From assembly GCA_964035575.1 (NCBI GenBank), contig OZ037906.1, positions 62,001 through 126,000 of the forward strand: a DNA stretch of 64,000 bases, written 5' to 3'. How positions within the stretch are numbered: position 1 is the stretch's first letter; each line of letters starts with the position of its first letter. The notes beneath the pieces were generated by a model, which had not been told where the DNA came from, did no database searches, and worked only from the letters and a program-made list of their open reading frames with translations. Source of the DNA: Rhynchopus sp. YZ270_cl-10 (lineage: Eukaryota > Euglenozoa > Diplonemea > Diplonemida > Diplonemidae). Shown in pieces: positions 11,201-20,760 of this stretch. A program made the translations under genes and the position numbers.

Positions 11201-11490
11201 AGCCACTGCTTGCAGATGTCCTTCAGCGTTGCGTCCTCAGCCTTGGAGTGCGACATGTCCAGTTCCTCCACTTGGATGCCCTTTTCGCTGAACTTCTTCA
11301 ACAACCCTACAAACTGTGCGTCCAACACACACTCACAGCGGCACACATCGATCTTCACGTGCGTGAAGGCTTTCAGCCACATGCTCTGTTTGTGGATCTC
11401 TTCCAATACTGCAATCCCATTCGGCGCCTTCAAGAGCTTCACTGTCAGCTCCTTCCCATCTGCACTGCAGAACTGATCCAGCTCTGCCAT
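8296..11490 (-). CDS. Large leucine-rich-repeat-like protein with acidic Pro/Glu tail
   Basis: A 1064-residue intronless product from the ATG at 11490, which sits next to a long T-run. The N-terminal two thirds contain irregular repeats of ribonuclease-inhibitor LRR type, for example VEELDMSHSKAEDATLKDI, VDLDLSSTYIDAKCLRSIAL and VKVLEMSGCDITNECLRHI. Residues about 700-950 switch to an alpha/beta pattern ending VVTMDPGVRDSCGSAGMDIV, faintly like a PIN/NYN nuclease strand-helix motif. The C-terminus (about 960-1064) is Glu/Pro repeats (EPEREPEPEP) and an Asp/Ser-rich end. No signal peptide. The LRR call is reasonable. The PIN-like remark is a weak inference, since I could not place a full acidic triad. 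Confidence 0.7.
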   Translation of the reverse strand: MAELDQFCSADGKELTVKLLKAPNGIAVLEEIHKQSMWLKAFTHVKIDVCRCECVLDAQFVGLLKKFSEKGIQVEELDMSHSKAEDATLKDICKQWLAEGPGKPLCKVVLNDTNVTLEGVRRMLEFCNKRSPEYSSSPLLICHCSKMYNSREGIPAPPVVDTQIQRQPEQTANWVKKAYQAKWSKFDTHSCMNDMEAIKLLQELRYLENDNAPRMLNLTLRGHSVSHLFVEKMVQCFLQLWKAQGVQVDLDLSSTYIDAKCLRSIALDWVDKCEPRADCNRAPLGVLSINRTPAVSDVSIAEKLKSVLLKKYERDFPSCSLRVESEVPVFAISRTGNPDQGHQQGNHRPQKAPAPRAVCTFRENMWTVDCTGRGYSDEEGCRMLDEVAKNRPPSKPYQAAWTLKLSDNRFGVSFVVYLMEHILSAKPRLVKVLEMSGCDITNECLRHITRWLNSPAKIPLHKLIIHRNPELTHDNVIKFVHFANNHYREWWPAFWLDVHTSLFKQLLQPGSAEYPNQMRNLERIPKPTLPHSTLPSEPKVQVTEVTVCSRTGRLVLDLRKARDVGATLVEAINKKLADPDTKSFQCGNRKVAAAVLELSGVPRPADWIAELGRTLKRVREQDTPLLVDVLGVACTGAVPTMYEIAKEQLAFCTEHSLPLLPSVMDLRFNEMPAGALEEMAETLGKADVQRVLIRADWSVDTKAVDGVQVLPPGTDAVPVWADGVCMTSHGLSSTSVAHLCAHVKSRTVFYLPDYDTVLYMLDRPGPRPSRITWKGLLEKSASSVQIVIPVQYLVQLEALQNCWMRGVSVSNFVNILLPSLVNAGVVHVVSISSSCSSSGVPAAVSSTVVRMTGHDLVASLRNVGGDASVAVVTMDPGVRDSCGSAGMDIVLRKNFLERVASEAEGTDADTLLASMEPWNKPAPVPAPAVIAPVPQSQPLPPLLPSSPDAEPEREPEPEPEPEREPEREPEPEPACPPSLSDLNTFAGDNNIVLRDETDTADVGDTEHPPSDEVQPVAQEGSIADAEGEGLDPAAEPDTNEEAQAEPVSDDEDKHSSSDSGWLTS

Positions 11491-12488
11491 TTTTTTTTTT
11501 TTTTTGTAATTTCCCTGCAAGGTGTGTGTATGGGGTGTTTGAAAGCCGTTGTGTGGGCAGTGCGCAGGTACGGTGTCAAGGAATAGTTAGAAATAAAATG
11601 CGGTACCATTTTTTTTGACAATCACACCAACTCTCCTCTGGGGGGGGCGAGACTGGGGGGGGAGACGTGCGCGTGAAAGCAAGGGAAGAACGAGGTTGCA
11701 AAATAAGAAAAAAAAGTCAATTTGTCAGATTCCATTTTGTGGGGGAAAAGAAAAAAGTTAATAAGAACCCTAAGCATCTCGTACTTAGTCGCCCTTGTTG
11801 GAGATGGGGGAAAAAATTCTGTAGTTGCCTTTGTTGTGCTGGCACATTGTGCAACTCACCACATTCAGTTTGACTTCCCTTCTAATAGTGTGTATGGATT
11901 ACCATATACATTGCAACAATCCCTCGTCTCCTCAGTGTGTTTACCACGGGGGTAAGAAGACCTGAAACACAACCTGCCAAAGGAGATTTCCCATTACACA
12001 GCTGCACGTTTGAAAAAAAAGGGGGGGTAAAAAAAACGGGGATTTTTTTTTTCAATCAAGAGAGCCCAATCAAAACAAGAGACATTTGTTGTTGTTGTTT
12101 TTTGTAAGATGAACCTAAGATCCCCTGTTTGCTTCAGTCCAAAGTAGTTACTCTATCTTTTCCCCCAATAGATATAACACCCTTCCACTCATCCGATCAA
12201 CACCCTCCTACTTCGCAAAAAACTTTCTTTTCAAAAATAAAATAAAAGGGGGTAGGAAATCCCTCCCCCTTCTGATAGCTCATACCCTCCCCCATCCCAT
12301 TCTTCTCCAAAGAAAAAAAAAAAAGAAAAAAAGAAAAAAAAACGTTTCCCCCCGATATTTGCCACATTTTTAGATTCATTTTTTTTTTACTTATTTTTGT
12401 TTTGTTTTTGGTTTTGCTTCCGTTCCCCTTTCCTTTTTTATTACACTGCCAGGTTTTCCACAGAGTTGTCCACCAAATCAAGGAAAAT
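11491..12488. other. Intergenic, homopolymer-rich
   Basis: Long T, A and G runs at 11491, 12015-12050 and 12310-12400. No gene or structured element recognised. Confidence 0.55.
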
Positions 12489-14333
12489 TTAAGGGGTGTT
12501 ACGGTTGGGTGCACGGGGGAACATGGAGCACGAGCGGATGTTCTTGAGTCCAAGGTAAAGCATGACAACACGCTCAAGACCCACACCGAACCCACCGTGC
12601 GGCCACGCTCCGAGACGGAAGGAGTTCATGTAGTGGTTGAGGGTGGTCATGTCCACTTCCAGATCCTTCCCACGCTGCTCCATGAGGGCAACGTCGTGGA
12701 TGCGCTGTGCTCCCGAGGAGATCTCCTCCCCACGCATGAACATGTCGTACGAGTTGCTGAAGCGGGTGTCGTGCGGGCACGGCATCGTGTAGAACGGACG
12801 CACATCAGCCGGGAACCAGTCCACAATGAAGAAGTCGACTCCGTAGCGCTCCTTCACAAGCGCACCAAGCTTCTTCTCGTTGGGCGTGCTCAGGTCCTCA
12901 GTCTCGCCCATCTGCTCGTCCGCGGGAAGAGCAGTGTTGAGCAGACGCACCGCGTTCGGGTACGTCATACGCAGGCACGCCACGCTCTTGTCCACGATGA
13001 GTCCCTTGTACTCGTCCTGCGACTCACGCTTCTCGTCGCCCTTGATGATCCCCATCTTGAGCTCCTCGATCTTCTCCAGCGTCATCTTGTGCTGGAAGGG
13101 TGTCTCGGGGAACTGGTCGTGCACACGAGTAGTGAGGTCCTTGCAGTGCTCCTGCAGGTTGTCGAAGATGTACGTGAAGAGCCCCTCCGCAACGTCGAGC
13201 ACCTCGTAGTAGTGCTCCTTGATCTCCATCTCCACGTCAAGACCCACAAACTCGCACAGGTGGCGGTGGGTGTTCGCGTTCTCAGCACGGAACACCGGAC
13301 CGACCTCAAAGACACGCTCCAGGTCGCCCATGAGAGCCATCTGCTTGTACAGCTGCGGCGACTGTGCGAGGAACGCGTTCTTTTCGAAGTAGCCAAGCTT
13401 GAAGACGGATGCACCGGACTCGCTTGCGGCAGGGATGATCTTTGGCGTCTGGATCTCGGTGAAGCTGTTGTTCGAGAGGAACTCACGGAAGTACTTGCAC
13501 ACACCAGACTTGATGCGCCAGATGGCCTGGTTGGTTGGGGTGCGCATGTCGAGCCAACGCGCCTCGAGACGCACATCCTGGTCGACGCCGATACGCACCT
13601 CACCTTCGTCGATCTTGCTTGTGCCTGCCGCGTCTGCGTACTGGAAGGGCAGCACCGGGAGGGAGGAGGACACGAGGAAGGTCTTCTCCACCTTGATCTC
13701 CACGTCAGACTCGCTGCACTGGTCAGTCTTGAGCACCACCCCGACCACCTCGACGACGGACTCGGGTGCAATCGAGGACACCCACTTGATGTGGTCGCGA
13801 GACACACCCGCCTCCTCACGCAGCACACACTGCAGGGACTGCCCGTCCTGGCGCAACATGAGGAAGGCAAGCTTCGCAGACGCCTTGCGGGAAGCACCCA
13901 CACGTGCACGCACAGTCACGGTCTGCCCGTCCATGCTCGACAGAACGTCCTTCACACGCGTCCACTTTGTGTCCGTCTGCGACTTCGACTCGATGAGGGG
14001 CATGGGTCCGAAGACACCCTCCACGAACTGCACCTCCTGCGACTTCGCGATCTTGGCGGCAGCCTCGGCCTTCTTGGCTGCCTTGGCAGCCTTCTCCTCC
14101 TCCTTCTTCTTGGCCTTCTCCAGCTTCTTCAGCTCCTTCTCGGTGAGCTCGCCCTCAGGCTTTGCTGCCTCCTCAGTCGTGGCTGCTGCCGCTGCCGCTG
14201 CCGCTGCTGCCGCCGTTGCGTCAGCAGCGGACTTCTCCTTGGCTGCCTTCAGCTCAGCCTCGGCTTCCTCAAGCTTCTTGCGGAGGGCTGCCACATCGGT
14301 GGTAAGCGTGTCCACGTGCTGTGCACCGCTCAT
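12489..14333 (-). CDS. DARS1: Cytosolic aspartyl-tRNA synthetase
   Basis: A 614-residue class II synthetase from the ATG at 14333. Residues 1-150 form a Lys/Ala/Glu-rich helical extension with an alanine run, common in eukaryotic AspRS and thought to bind tRNA. An OB-fold anticodon-binding domain follows (VTVRARVGASRKASAKLAFL). Motif 2 is VFRAENANTHRHLCEFVGLD and motif 3 is GFGVGLERVVMLYLGL, followed by IRSCSMFPR. The enzyme charges tRNA-Asp. The archaeal/eukaryotic AspRS type (FRAE, HRHL) separates it from mitochondrial/bacterial forms, and the NIRSCSMFPR end separates it from AsnRS. No break or intron seen. The 800-residue frame on the opposite strand is a GC-driven shadow. Confidence 0.95.
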   Translation of the reverse strand: MSGAQHVDTLTTDVAALRKKLEEAEAELKAAKEKSAADATAAAAAAAAAAATTEEAAKPEGELTEKELKKLEKAKKKEEEKAAKAAKKAEAAAKIAKSQEVQFVEGVFGPMPLIESKSQTDTKWTRVKDVLSSMDGQTVTVRARVGASRKASAKLAFLMLRQDGQSLQCVLREEAGVSRDHIKWVSSIAPESVVEVVGVVLKTDQCSESDVEIKVEKTFLVSSSLPVLPFQYADAAGTSKIDEGEVRIGVDQDVRLEARWLDMRTPTNQAIWRIKSGVCKYFREFLSNNSFTEIQTPKIIPAASESGASVFKLGYFEKNAFLAQSPQLYKQMALMGDLERVFEVGPVFRAENANTHRHLCEFVGLDVEMEIKEHYYEVLDVAEGLFTYIFDNLQEHCKDLTTRVHDQFPETPFQHKMTLEKIEELKMGIIKGDEKRESQDEYKGLIVDKSVACLRMTYPNAVRLLNTALPADEQMGETEDLSTPNEKKLGALVKERYGVDFFIVDWFPADVRPFYTMPCPHDTRFSNSYDMFMRGEEISSGAQRIHDVALMEQRGKDLEVDMTTLNHYMNSFRLGAWPHGGFGVGLERVVMLYLGLKNIRSCSMFPRAPNRNTP

Positions 14334-15542
14334 TGTCTGATAGGTTTTGATGAAATCAGGGTTATTTCTGGGTGTGGTTGTGGCATAGGTGTAGAGGAGC
14401 AAGAGAGAGACAGAGACAGGTTGGAAAAGGATACATTGTTTGGGGGGTGTCAAAGCACAAGCATTGTGTGTGTTGGGTTTTCGGTTTGTAACAATTGTTT
14501 TCTTTTTCTTTCTTTTCCTCTTTTTTTGCAGGAAAGCGCCGCTGTACACAAGAATGAGAAGGCGGGTTTTGTATGTGTTTTTCGCTCAGTTTTTTGTTTT
14601 GTTTTTTTGTTTTGTTTTGCAGCACCGTGGCCAGGACCCAGGCACACCAGGCTGGGGTATGACCCTGGGTATATACACCCAGAGTTCCCCAGCCTGGTGC
14701 GAAGAGCGCACCTTTGCAATAATCTGCTACAATGCTCTTGTCTGACGAGTGCACCTTCCCTTACTAAAAAAGTTTGTAAGGCAAAGCCTGTGCCTCGTGC
14801 TTAGTCACCTTGACAAGACTATTGAAAGGGAACGTTCCTCGCGAACGCACATACCAGCCTAAAGACCAGACATGCCGAGACGAGACTTGGGGAAACTTAA
14901 GTCATACCCCAAAGGCAAAAATATTGTTCTAGTGCAAAACGCCTCAAAAGGCGGGCACAGATTTTTGAGAAAATGCAATACGCCTTAGCATCACTACTGA
15001 GATAAGGGTTTTTTGATGAAAAAGGTGATAAGGGTTTTTTTTGTGCTGAGCGCCACATTTTTTTGTACAAATACCAGGTTTGCTTTTGTAGTGGTCGACA
15101 ATACACCCACCCAACATCGACAAAACAATCATTGTTCAACTTAACAGCATCCCGAGAGCAGGAGTGTAAATCAGAATGCCTAAAAAAAATATACAGCAGA
15201 AACGAGATCTGGCCAAAAAAAATTTTTTGTTTGATTATAGACTACTATCACTAGATAATAGCCCGAGAGATCTGGCCAAAAAAAATAAAAAAAAAGGGTT
15301 TGCTAGCTCAGTTTAATACGCTGTGCTTTCGTCACGTAAAAGAAATCGAACGGTATTGTGTAGTGGTGTTTGAGAACAGGTGTGTGTGTTATCCCTAGCA
15401 GTTGGGATATAGCCCATGGTGTGTGTAGGTGTGCCTCCCCCTCACCCACCCAGCCCACCCTCGCAAATAGCCTTTTCAAAGGCGGGATATCGCCTTCTTT
15501 CTTGGTTCCCGTGCCTCCCCCATCCCAGTGTCCACCACGCTG
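14334..15542. other. Intergenic with a strong hairpin
   Basis: AT-rich spacer. It holds a 13-bp perfect inverted repeat at 14645-14657/14687-14699 and, at 14781-14818, a copy of a dispersed motif ending TGCTTAGTCACCTTGACAA. No gene seen. Confidence 0.6.
14645..14699. repeat. Nested stem-loop
   Basis: CACCAGGCTGGGG (14645-14657) pairs perfectly with CCCCAGCCTGGTG (14687-14699). Inside the 29-nt loop CTGGGT (14665-14670) pairs with ACCCAG (14677-14682). It lies between the 5' end of the AspRS gene and the 3' end of the transporter gene, so it could be an RNA structure or a small mobile-element relic. Confidence 0.6.
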
Positions 15543-17446
15543 CTAGCGACGACACGGAACGTCGTCAGGTTCTGCAGCAGGGCTGGCAAAGGTCGAGTAC
15601 GCGACAAATGCAAAAACCTGTTGTTTGTGAATGTGTTTTGGTTGTTTTCTGGCAATTTTTTGCATACCCCAACACCAAGAGACAGAAGCAAAATGTCAAC
15701 GAGTTTGGCCTTTCGTGTGTTTGCACAGACACACCAGTGTAATATCGGTGGGTAAATAAATGCCAGTGGAAGGCAGCAGAAGACTCCAGAGAGCGCGAGG
15801 AAGGTGGAGAAGGAGTCGCGGACGCCGTAGGCGAGCAGGCCTAGGAAGCAGACGACACCGGCACGCATGAGGGTGCCGCCTGCTGCGGAGCAGACGAAGA
15901 CGCGCTCTATGCCTGTTGTGGCTGGCATGAGCTGGATGGGGAACGTCACCAGGATGCTCGCACACCACCCCAACTGCAACACCGACGGCAGCGGCGAGGA
16001 TGGGTTCAGGTCTCCAAGGTTCAGCAGAATTGTGGTCCGCGTACCATCCCCAAACACCGCAGCACCCATAAAGCCAAACGTAACGTACAACGTCGTAAGC
16101 ACCAACCCCACCATCAGAAGCACCTTCCTGAAGTCCTGCGGCTCCTGCATGCACCCCGCAACAGGCAGCACCATCCCGATCCCTTCAAACGCAAAGATCG
16201 ATGTCCCCAAGCTCTGCCCTACTGCAGACCCGACGAACCAGGTTGTGTCGTTCGCTGCGTTGTGGTTGAGCAGCTCGCGCGTTTCGTCGGCAAGAACGTA
16301 TGCGATGCACCCAAGCAGCAGCACATCCGCAAAGAGTGCCGCCTTCGCAAGCTTGTCCAGACGTCGGATGCTGCACAGTGGGATGAGCACAGCAACCAGG
16401 CAGAGGAGGATCACTGCAGAGTACATCGGGGACTGCAGGTCTGGTCCCGCACAGTGCATGAACCACTGCACTGCGACTGCGAAGCAGTCAAGAAAAAAGA
16501 GAAAGTACGTCACACAGAAGGAGAACTGCGTGATGAGGAGCGAGCCCTCGCAGGCCAGGGCGAGGATGGGGGACACCTGCATGCTGAGACGCCCGAGGGA
16601 GAACTCGCCGGTCTGCACACCTGCGCAGAAGAGAAGGTACATGCAGAGGAAGTTCCACAGCGACACAAGCACCATCGCTGCACACGTGAACCACACCCCA
16701 CCACGCGCAAACGCAGACGGAAGCGCCAAAATGGCACCCCCAATGAAGCTCTTCAAAAACAAAAAAAACCCATGACTGAGCGACGCATACTCACCAGCCT
16801 GCGCACGCGGGGAGCTTGCGTGGGAGTACGTCGGGCTGCTCGGGTGCAGCAGGCTTGCCTCTTCGTCCTCTTCGTAGTCACCACACAGGTCTGCTTCTAG
16901 TGTACTCAGGTCTATATACGACTCATACGCACCTGAAGGGGGTTGAGTTGTTGTAGGTTAATGACGTATTGTGAAGCCCTCTATTTGTTTATTCTATTCA
17001 ATCAAAAATCCGCTAACAACACAACACAACTCAGGGATATGTTCTGCGCAAGAAAGGCATCAACAACACAACACAACGTTTCACTCTGAGGAACTACCCA
17101 TACCCATACCGTACGGTAAAATATGATACCGACCGTAAAAATGTTTTTCCCGGGGGTTTTTTAGGGGAGTTTGACCTATGTTACCGGTACGGTATTTGCT
17201 TTTCAAACACAACGCAACGCAACGTTTCCCTCTCAGGAAATACCCAAATTTGGCTTTTCAAAACAAAAACACCACCATTCGTGACATACCTACGATGCTC
17301 TGCCTTCTCGCCTCATACCCAGAGGTCCGCCCCAACGGGAGCGTGACGCTTCGGGACGCACGCTGGGTGTGCCCCTTTGTCACAGTCGGCGACTGGCTTT
17401 GCGAGGAATCCAGTGAGGGCCTGCGAGGGCCCCGCGCCTTCTGCAT
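15543..17446 (-). CDS. Amino-acid transporter of the AAAP family (SLC36/AVT-like), three exons
   Basis: Exons 17290..17446, 15668..16932 and 15543..15617 join to an open frame of 498 residues. Intron 1 (16933..17289, 357 nt) runs GTATGT to CCCCCTTCAG and splits a Gly codon. Intron 2 (15618..15667, 50 nt) runs GTATGC to CAACAG at phase 0. Splicing 2 restores KLVDILLLSLGVGVFAFVAY, a final membrane helix, and then a stop. The protein has a soluble N-terminus of about 115 residues rich in Ser, Arg and acids, then FLKSFIGGAILALPSAFARG, the first helix signature of AAAP carriers, and about ten further hydrophobic helices. The family moves neutral amino acids with protons across vacuolar, lysosomal or plasma membranes. 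The substrate is not predictable. Intron 1 is less certain than intron 2. Confidence 0.85.
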
Positions 17447-17635
17447 TGTCTGACTCCTCTGAGGGGCATAGGGTGGGAAGAGGAGGAGGAGGGAGGAGAG
17501 GATGCTGGGGAGGGGGGAGAGAGAGAAGTAAAGAGGGGGGGAGGGGAGGACGAGAGAGAGTATTGTCTGATTTTCTGAATTCACGCTGGAGAAAGAACAA
17601 AAAAAAGGAATAACATGGGGTGTCCCCAACCCCGG

Positions 17636-17695
17636 TGAAATCCGGGCGAAATCGGGTGAAATCGGGTGAAATCGGGCGAAATCGGGCAAAAACAG
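17636..17695 (+). repeat. GAAATCGGGT decamer repeat, block 1
   Basis: About five imperfect copies of GAAATC(C)GGG(T/C). A second block of the same composition lies at 18250-18320, the two flanking the 7-bp array. Confidence 0.75.
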
Positions 17696-17832
17696 GGTTT
17701 TTTGGCTTCTGTGAGGGTTTGGCCCAGTAAAACACCCAGAAACCGCGCTTTTCGAGATTTCCGGGCTGGGTCTGGGTGAAATAAAAAAAAAATCGGCCAC
17801 TTTCGTTGAGCAGAACCCCTTTAGGTGACTCA

Positions 17833-17969
17833 CTGTACACAGTACACAGTACACAGTACACAGTACACAGTACACAGTACACAGTACACAGTACACAGTA
17901 CACAGTACACAGTACACAGTACACAGTACACAGTACACAGTACACAGTACACAGTACACAGTACACAGT
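17833..17969 (+). repeat. 7-bp tandem array (ACAGTAC)n
   Basis: About 19 near-perfect copies. On the other strand the unit is ACTGTGT, which extends the ACTGT core shared with arrays at 32.8, 33.0, 60.0 and 60.3 kb. Confidence 0.95.
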
Positions 17970-18249
17970 TTGGGTGGGTATTGGCACAAACCATTGTAGG
18001 TACACGCGCCAATAACGTTCAACCCGCTCCTCCAGGCTGTTTCCTAATTCTGGAAATTTTCCGGAAAATTCCGACATCTGGAAGCAAATATTTTCCCTGA
18101 AAAAAAGTGGGCTCCAAAACATGCCGCGATTGGCGTTTCCGGAATCCGTCCGCGCTGTGGTGGGGTCACTTTGCCGAAATGGCCAAGTTCTTGGTTTTGG
18201 TCAAACCCCGCCCAAGCTCCCCACCGCCAACCCAAAAAAAGGAATTTTT

Positions 18250-18320
18250 GAAATCCGGGCGAAATCGGGTGAAATCGGGTGAAATCGGGTGAAATCGGGC
18301 GAAATCGGGTGAAATTGGGT
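18250..18320 (+). repeat. GAAATCGGGT decamer repeat, block 2
   Basis: About six to seven copies in the same orientation as block 1. The block is followed by a short GGTGGGC(A/C)CA repeat. Confidence 0.7.
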
Positions 18321-18778
18321 TCAGGTGGGCACAGGTGGGCCCAGGTGGGCTCTAGGGGGGCGATTGTGGGCTGGTCGCGGGACACCACATAACAGATGCA
18401 GGGAACATTGTTCGAGAAAATCATGAGGGGAAGGGGAGGGAAAGAGGGCATATCATGTCAGAAAAAAGCAGGTAGCTTTTTTTGGGGTAAAAGGTGTCAG
18501 ATGCTGCATCACGGGGAAGATGTCACCATAACATACACAGCTTTAGAGAGAAATTTTTTTTGGGGGGATGCTTTCTTATCCAGTGAAAAACATAAAAGAG
18601 CATTGAGGAAAAACATGAGGAACATTGTCCCCCCTCCTTATCAGTCACAAACAATTTGAGAAAATAAAGCGAAATAGACCAGCTGAACAAAAAAAAAGCT
18701 GCTGAGCACACCCTTGTCCAACGCTTGTAAGCGTTCAGCCAGCCCACTCCCCTTTGTATTCCGCAAACCTTTTATTGC

Positions 18779-19831
18779 TCACTTTGTACCCCGCTTACGC
18801 CTTTCTGCTGCCGTGTCCACGCCGTGGCCTCCCCACTTCGTCTCATCGAGGAAGTAGCAGCGGAAGTCCCCCTTTTTGTCACGCACCTCACGCGCCTTGA
18901 GCTCTGGGTGTTGTTTGATAAACTCAGGCACATCCAGCGGGGACAGCGTGAGCTCCTTGAGCACTGCGAGCAGGCATTTTAGGGTGACGTCCTGCTCACA
19001 GCCCTCGAAGTCGTGGCAGACAATGCCGTGCCCTGCGTTGTGGTACATGCACTCGGGGTTGTTGTCAATGATGATCGTCCTGCGCGGGTCACGCCCCGTC
19101 AACGCTAGGTTCTTCGCACACCGTTCCTGGTACGTCCTCGGGTACCACTTACGGTGCCGGTACACGCAATGCTTGATCACACCGCCAGGGTCTATGGCTG
19201 ACACAATCTCCTGCGCATAGTGCCGCAGCCCTGCAGTCCACACCACCACCTCCACGTGGCATATGCTACCCAAAAATGCGAGCAGTTCATTCAAATATGG
19301 CCTCGCCACCAAGGGGCCCTGTCTTTTGTATGCAAGCGTTTCGTCCAAATCGAAAACAAGCGTGAGGGGGCGTGGACCGGTCCGTGGGGAGGGAGGCGGG
19401 GTGACCCGGAAGGAAGAGGTGTGGGAGAAGCTCGGGTCGTGGTCGAAGCTGGGCTGGATGACCCAGGGGGTGAAGCTGCCGCGGCAGTATTCCCCTTCGT
19501 TGTGTGCGGAGGTGCCGTACTCTGGGGGAGGGAGGACGAAGGTGACGCAGCTGGAGGCTACCATGCTAGGGCATGCCTCGGGCACACACTCCTGAGGAGC
19601 CTCGCTGAACACACAGTGCGAACGCTGTGACGACGACGTCGCGAAGGACGCATTCTCCTTCTCCAATGTGCCGTACTGCTTCACCTTCACCCGCTCACCT
19701 TCCCCCACTTCTTCCGCAGCACAACAACAGAACAGACGCAACAAAGACGGCCTAACACTCACTGAACTGCTCTTCTGCGGTACCGGCGAAGCGGCTGTCA
19801 CCACGACACACGGTGTGGTGTGCGTTGTCAT
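18779..19831 (-). CDS. FCP1/SCP-like HAD phosphatase (NIF domain)
   Basis: A 350-residue protein. Residues about 155-330 form the FCP1-homology domain: LVFDLDETLAY carries the DxDxT-type catalytic motif (DLDET at 161-165), VVVWTAGLRHYAQEIV is the second motif and TIIIDNNPECMYHNAGHGI the third, with conserved IIID. Such enzymes remove phosphate from Ser/Thr, classically on the RNA polymerase II C-terminal tail, and relatives act in nuclear-envelope control. The first 150 residues are low-complexity with a CCC cluster at 35-37 that could be lipidated. No BRCT domain follows, so it is closer to SCP/Dullard types than to FCP1 itself. Function in this organism is an inference. Confidence 0.88.
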   Translation of the reverse strand: MTTHTTPCVVVTAASPVPQKSSSVSVRPSLLRLFCCCAAEEVGEGERVKVKQYGTLEKENASFATSSSQRSHCVFSEAPQECVPEACPSMVASSCVTFVLPPPEYGTSAHNEGEYCRGSFTPWVIQPSFDHDPSFSHTSSFRVTPPPSPRTGPRPLTLVFDLDETLAYKRQGPLVARPYLNELLAFLGSICHVEVVVWTAGLRHYAQEIVSAIDPGGVIKHCVYRHRKWYPRTYQERCAKNLALTGRDPRRTIIIDNNPECMYHNAGHGIVCHDFEGCEQDVTLKCLLAVLKELTLSPLDVPEFIKQHPELKAREVRDKKGDFRCYFLDETKWGGHGVDTAAERRKRGTK

Positions 19832-20710
19832 GTTGTGCGCATGATGTGTTGTGTGCTGTATGGGAAAGGTAAGTGACAGAAATCATGGGAAGGGTTTTGT
19901 CTTGAAGCCCTTTCTCGACCAGAAGACTAAAGGAAAGGTTCCCAGGGAGGTTTAGAGTGAAATAAGATAAACGTCGAGAGTAAAAATGTGTACTGTATTT
20001 ATTTTTTTATTGGTGATCACTGAGTCCGCAAAAAAACATGGCTCACGTGTGCACTTTTTTTTCTCATTTTTTTATTGGCGCGCCACGCTTTGTTCATCTG
20101 TATTATGTCCACGAAAGGCATACAAACAACAAAAGGTGGCGAAAGAGAGCGAGAGCGAGAAATGGTTACGCTAAGAAGTCGGAAGTATGGTGTCGAGCTG
20201 GCGTCTTTTTTTTTTAAATTGTCAGGCACACAAAGAAAACTTTGAAAGATGAATGAATAGCACACACATCTTTATCACTATCGATATCACGCTGCCAACC
20301 AACTGGTACACCCACGCCTTTCATCCTTCCTGTCCCCGTGACCTGAAAAAAGTTTTTTTATAGTGTCCTCATCCGAGAGATGGGCGCCACTATTGCGTAA
20401 TGTCTTTGAAGATAGACGTCAACACACCCTTTGTGATACAAAAAGAAGAGAAAGGCTGTCAGATGAATCAATTCATATACATTCTTTTCTTAGCGAAACA
20501 AAAAGAATGCAAAGAGGGTGCAAAAAATGTACCCTTTCTTTTAAGATGAATCGAAGCATCGCGTGCTCTTAGTCACCTAAAAAAAAAAACCCCCCCCAGG
20601 CAGGATAACGTGGTACACAACACACAGCATATCAGCATACCTCAGCACTAAAATGTGTGGCAGAGATTGTAGAGACTCTGGTCTCATGCTTTTTTGTGCA
20701 CAAAGAAGAG

Positions 20711-20760
20711 TTGAAAAGTGCAAACGCCTCACCGTTTCATTGGCAGACGCAGGGCACTGT
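20711..20760 (+). repeat. Dispersed repeat GTGCAAACGCCT family
   Basis: Shares AAAGTGC-AACGCCTCACC and GACGCAGGGCACT with copies at 37292, 42144 and 52381, all in the same orientation. Confidence 0.65.

Larger units (their letters stand above)
17447..18778. other. Intergenic repeat region
   Basis: Contains two blocks of a decamer repeat (GAAATCGGGT), a 7-bp tandem array, and a segment at 18157-18200 shared with the 59.9-kb region. No gene is supported; long frames here come from the tandem arrays. Confidence 0.65.

Noticed and set aside
12402-14804. 800-residue plus-strand frame
   Set aside because: It is antisense to a fully convincing AspRS gene; GC-rich third positions create such shadow frames throughout the window.
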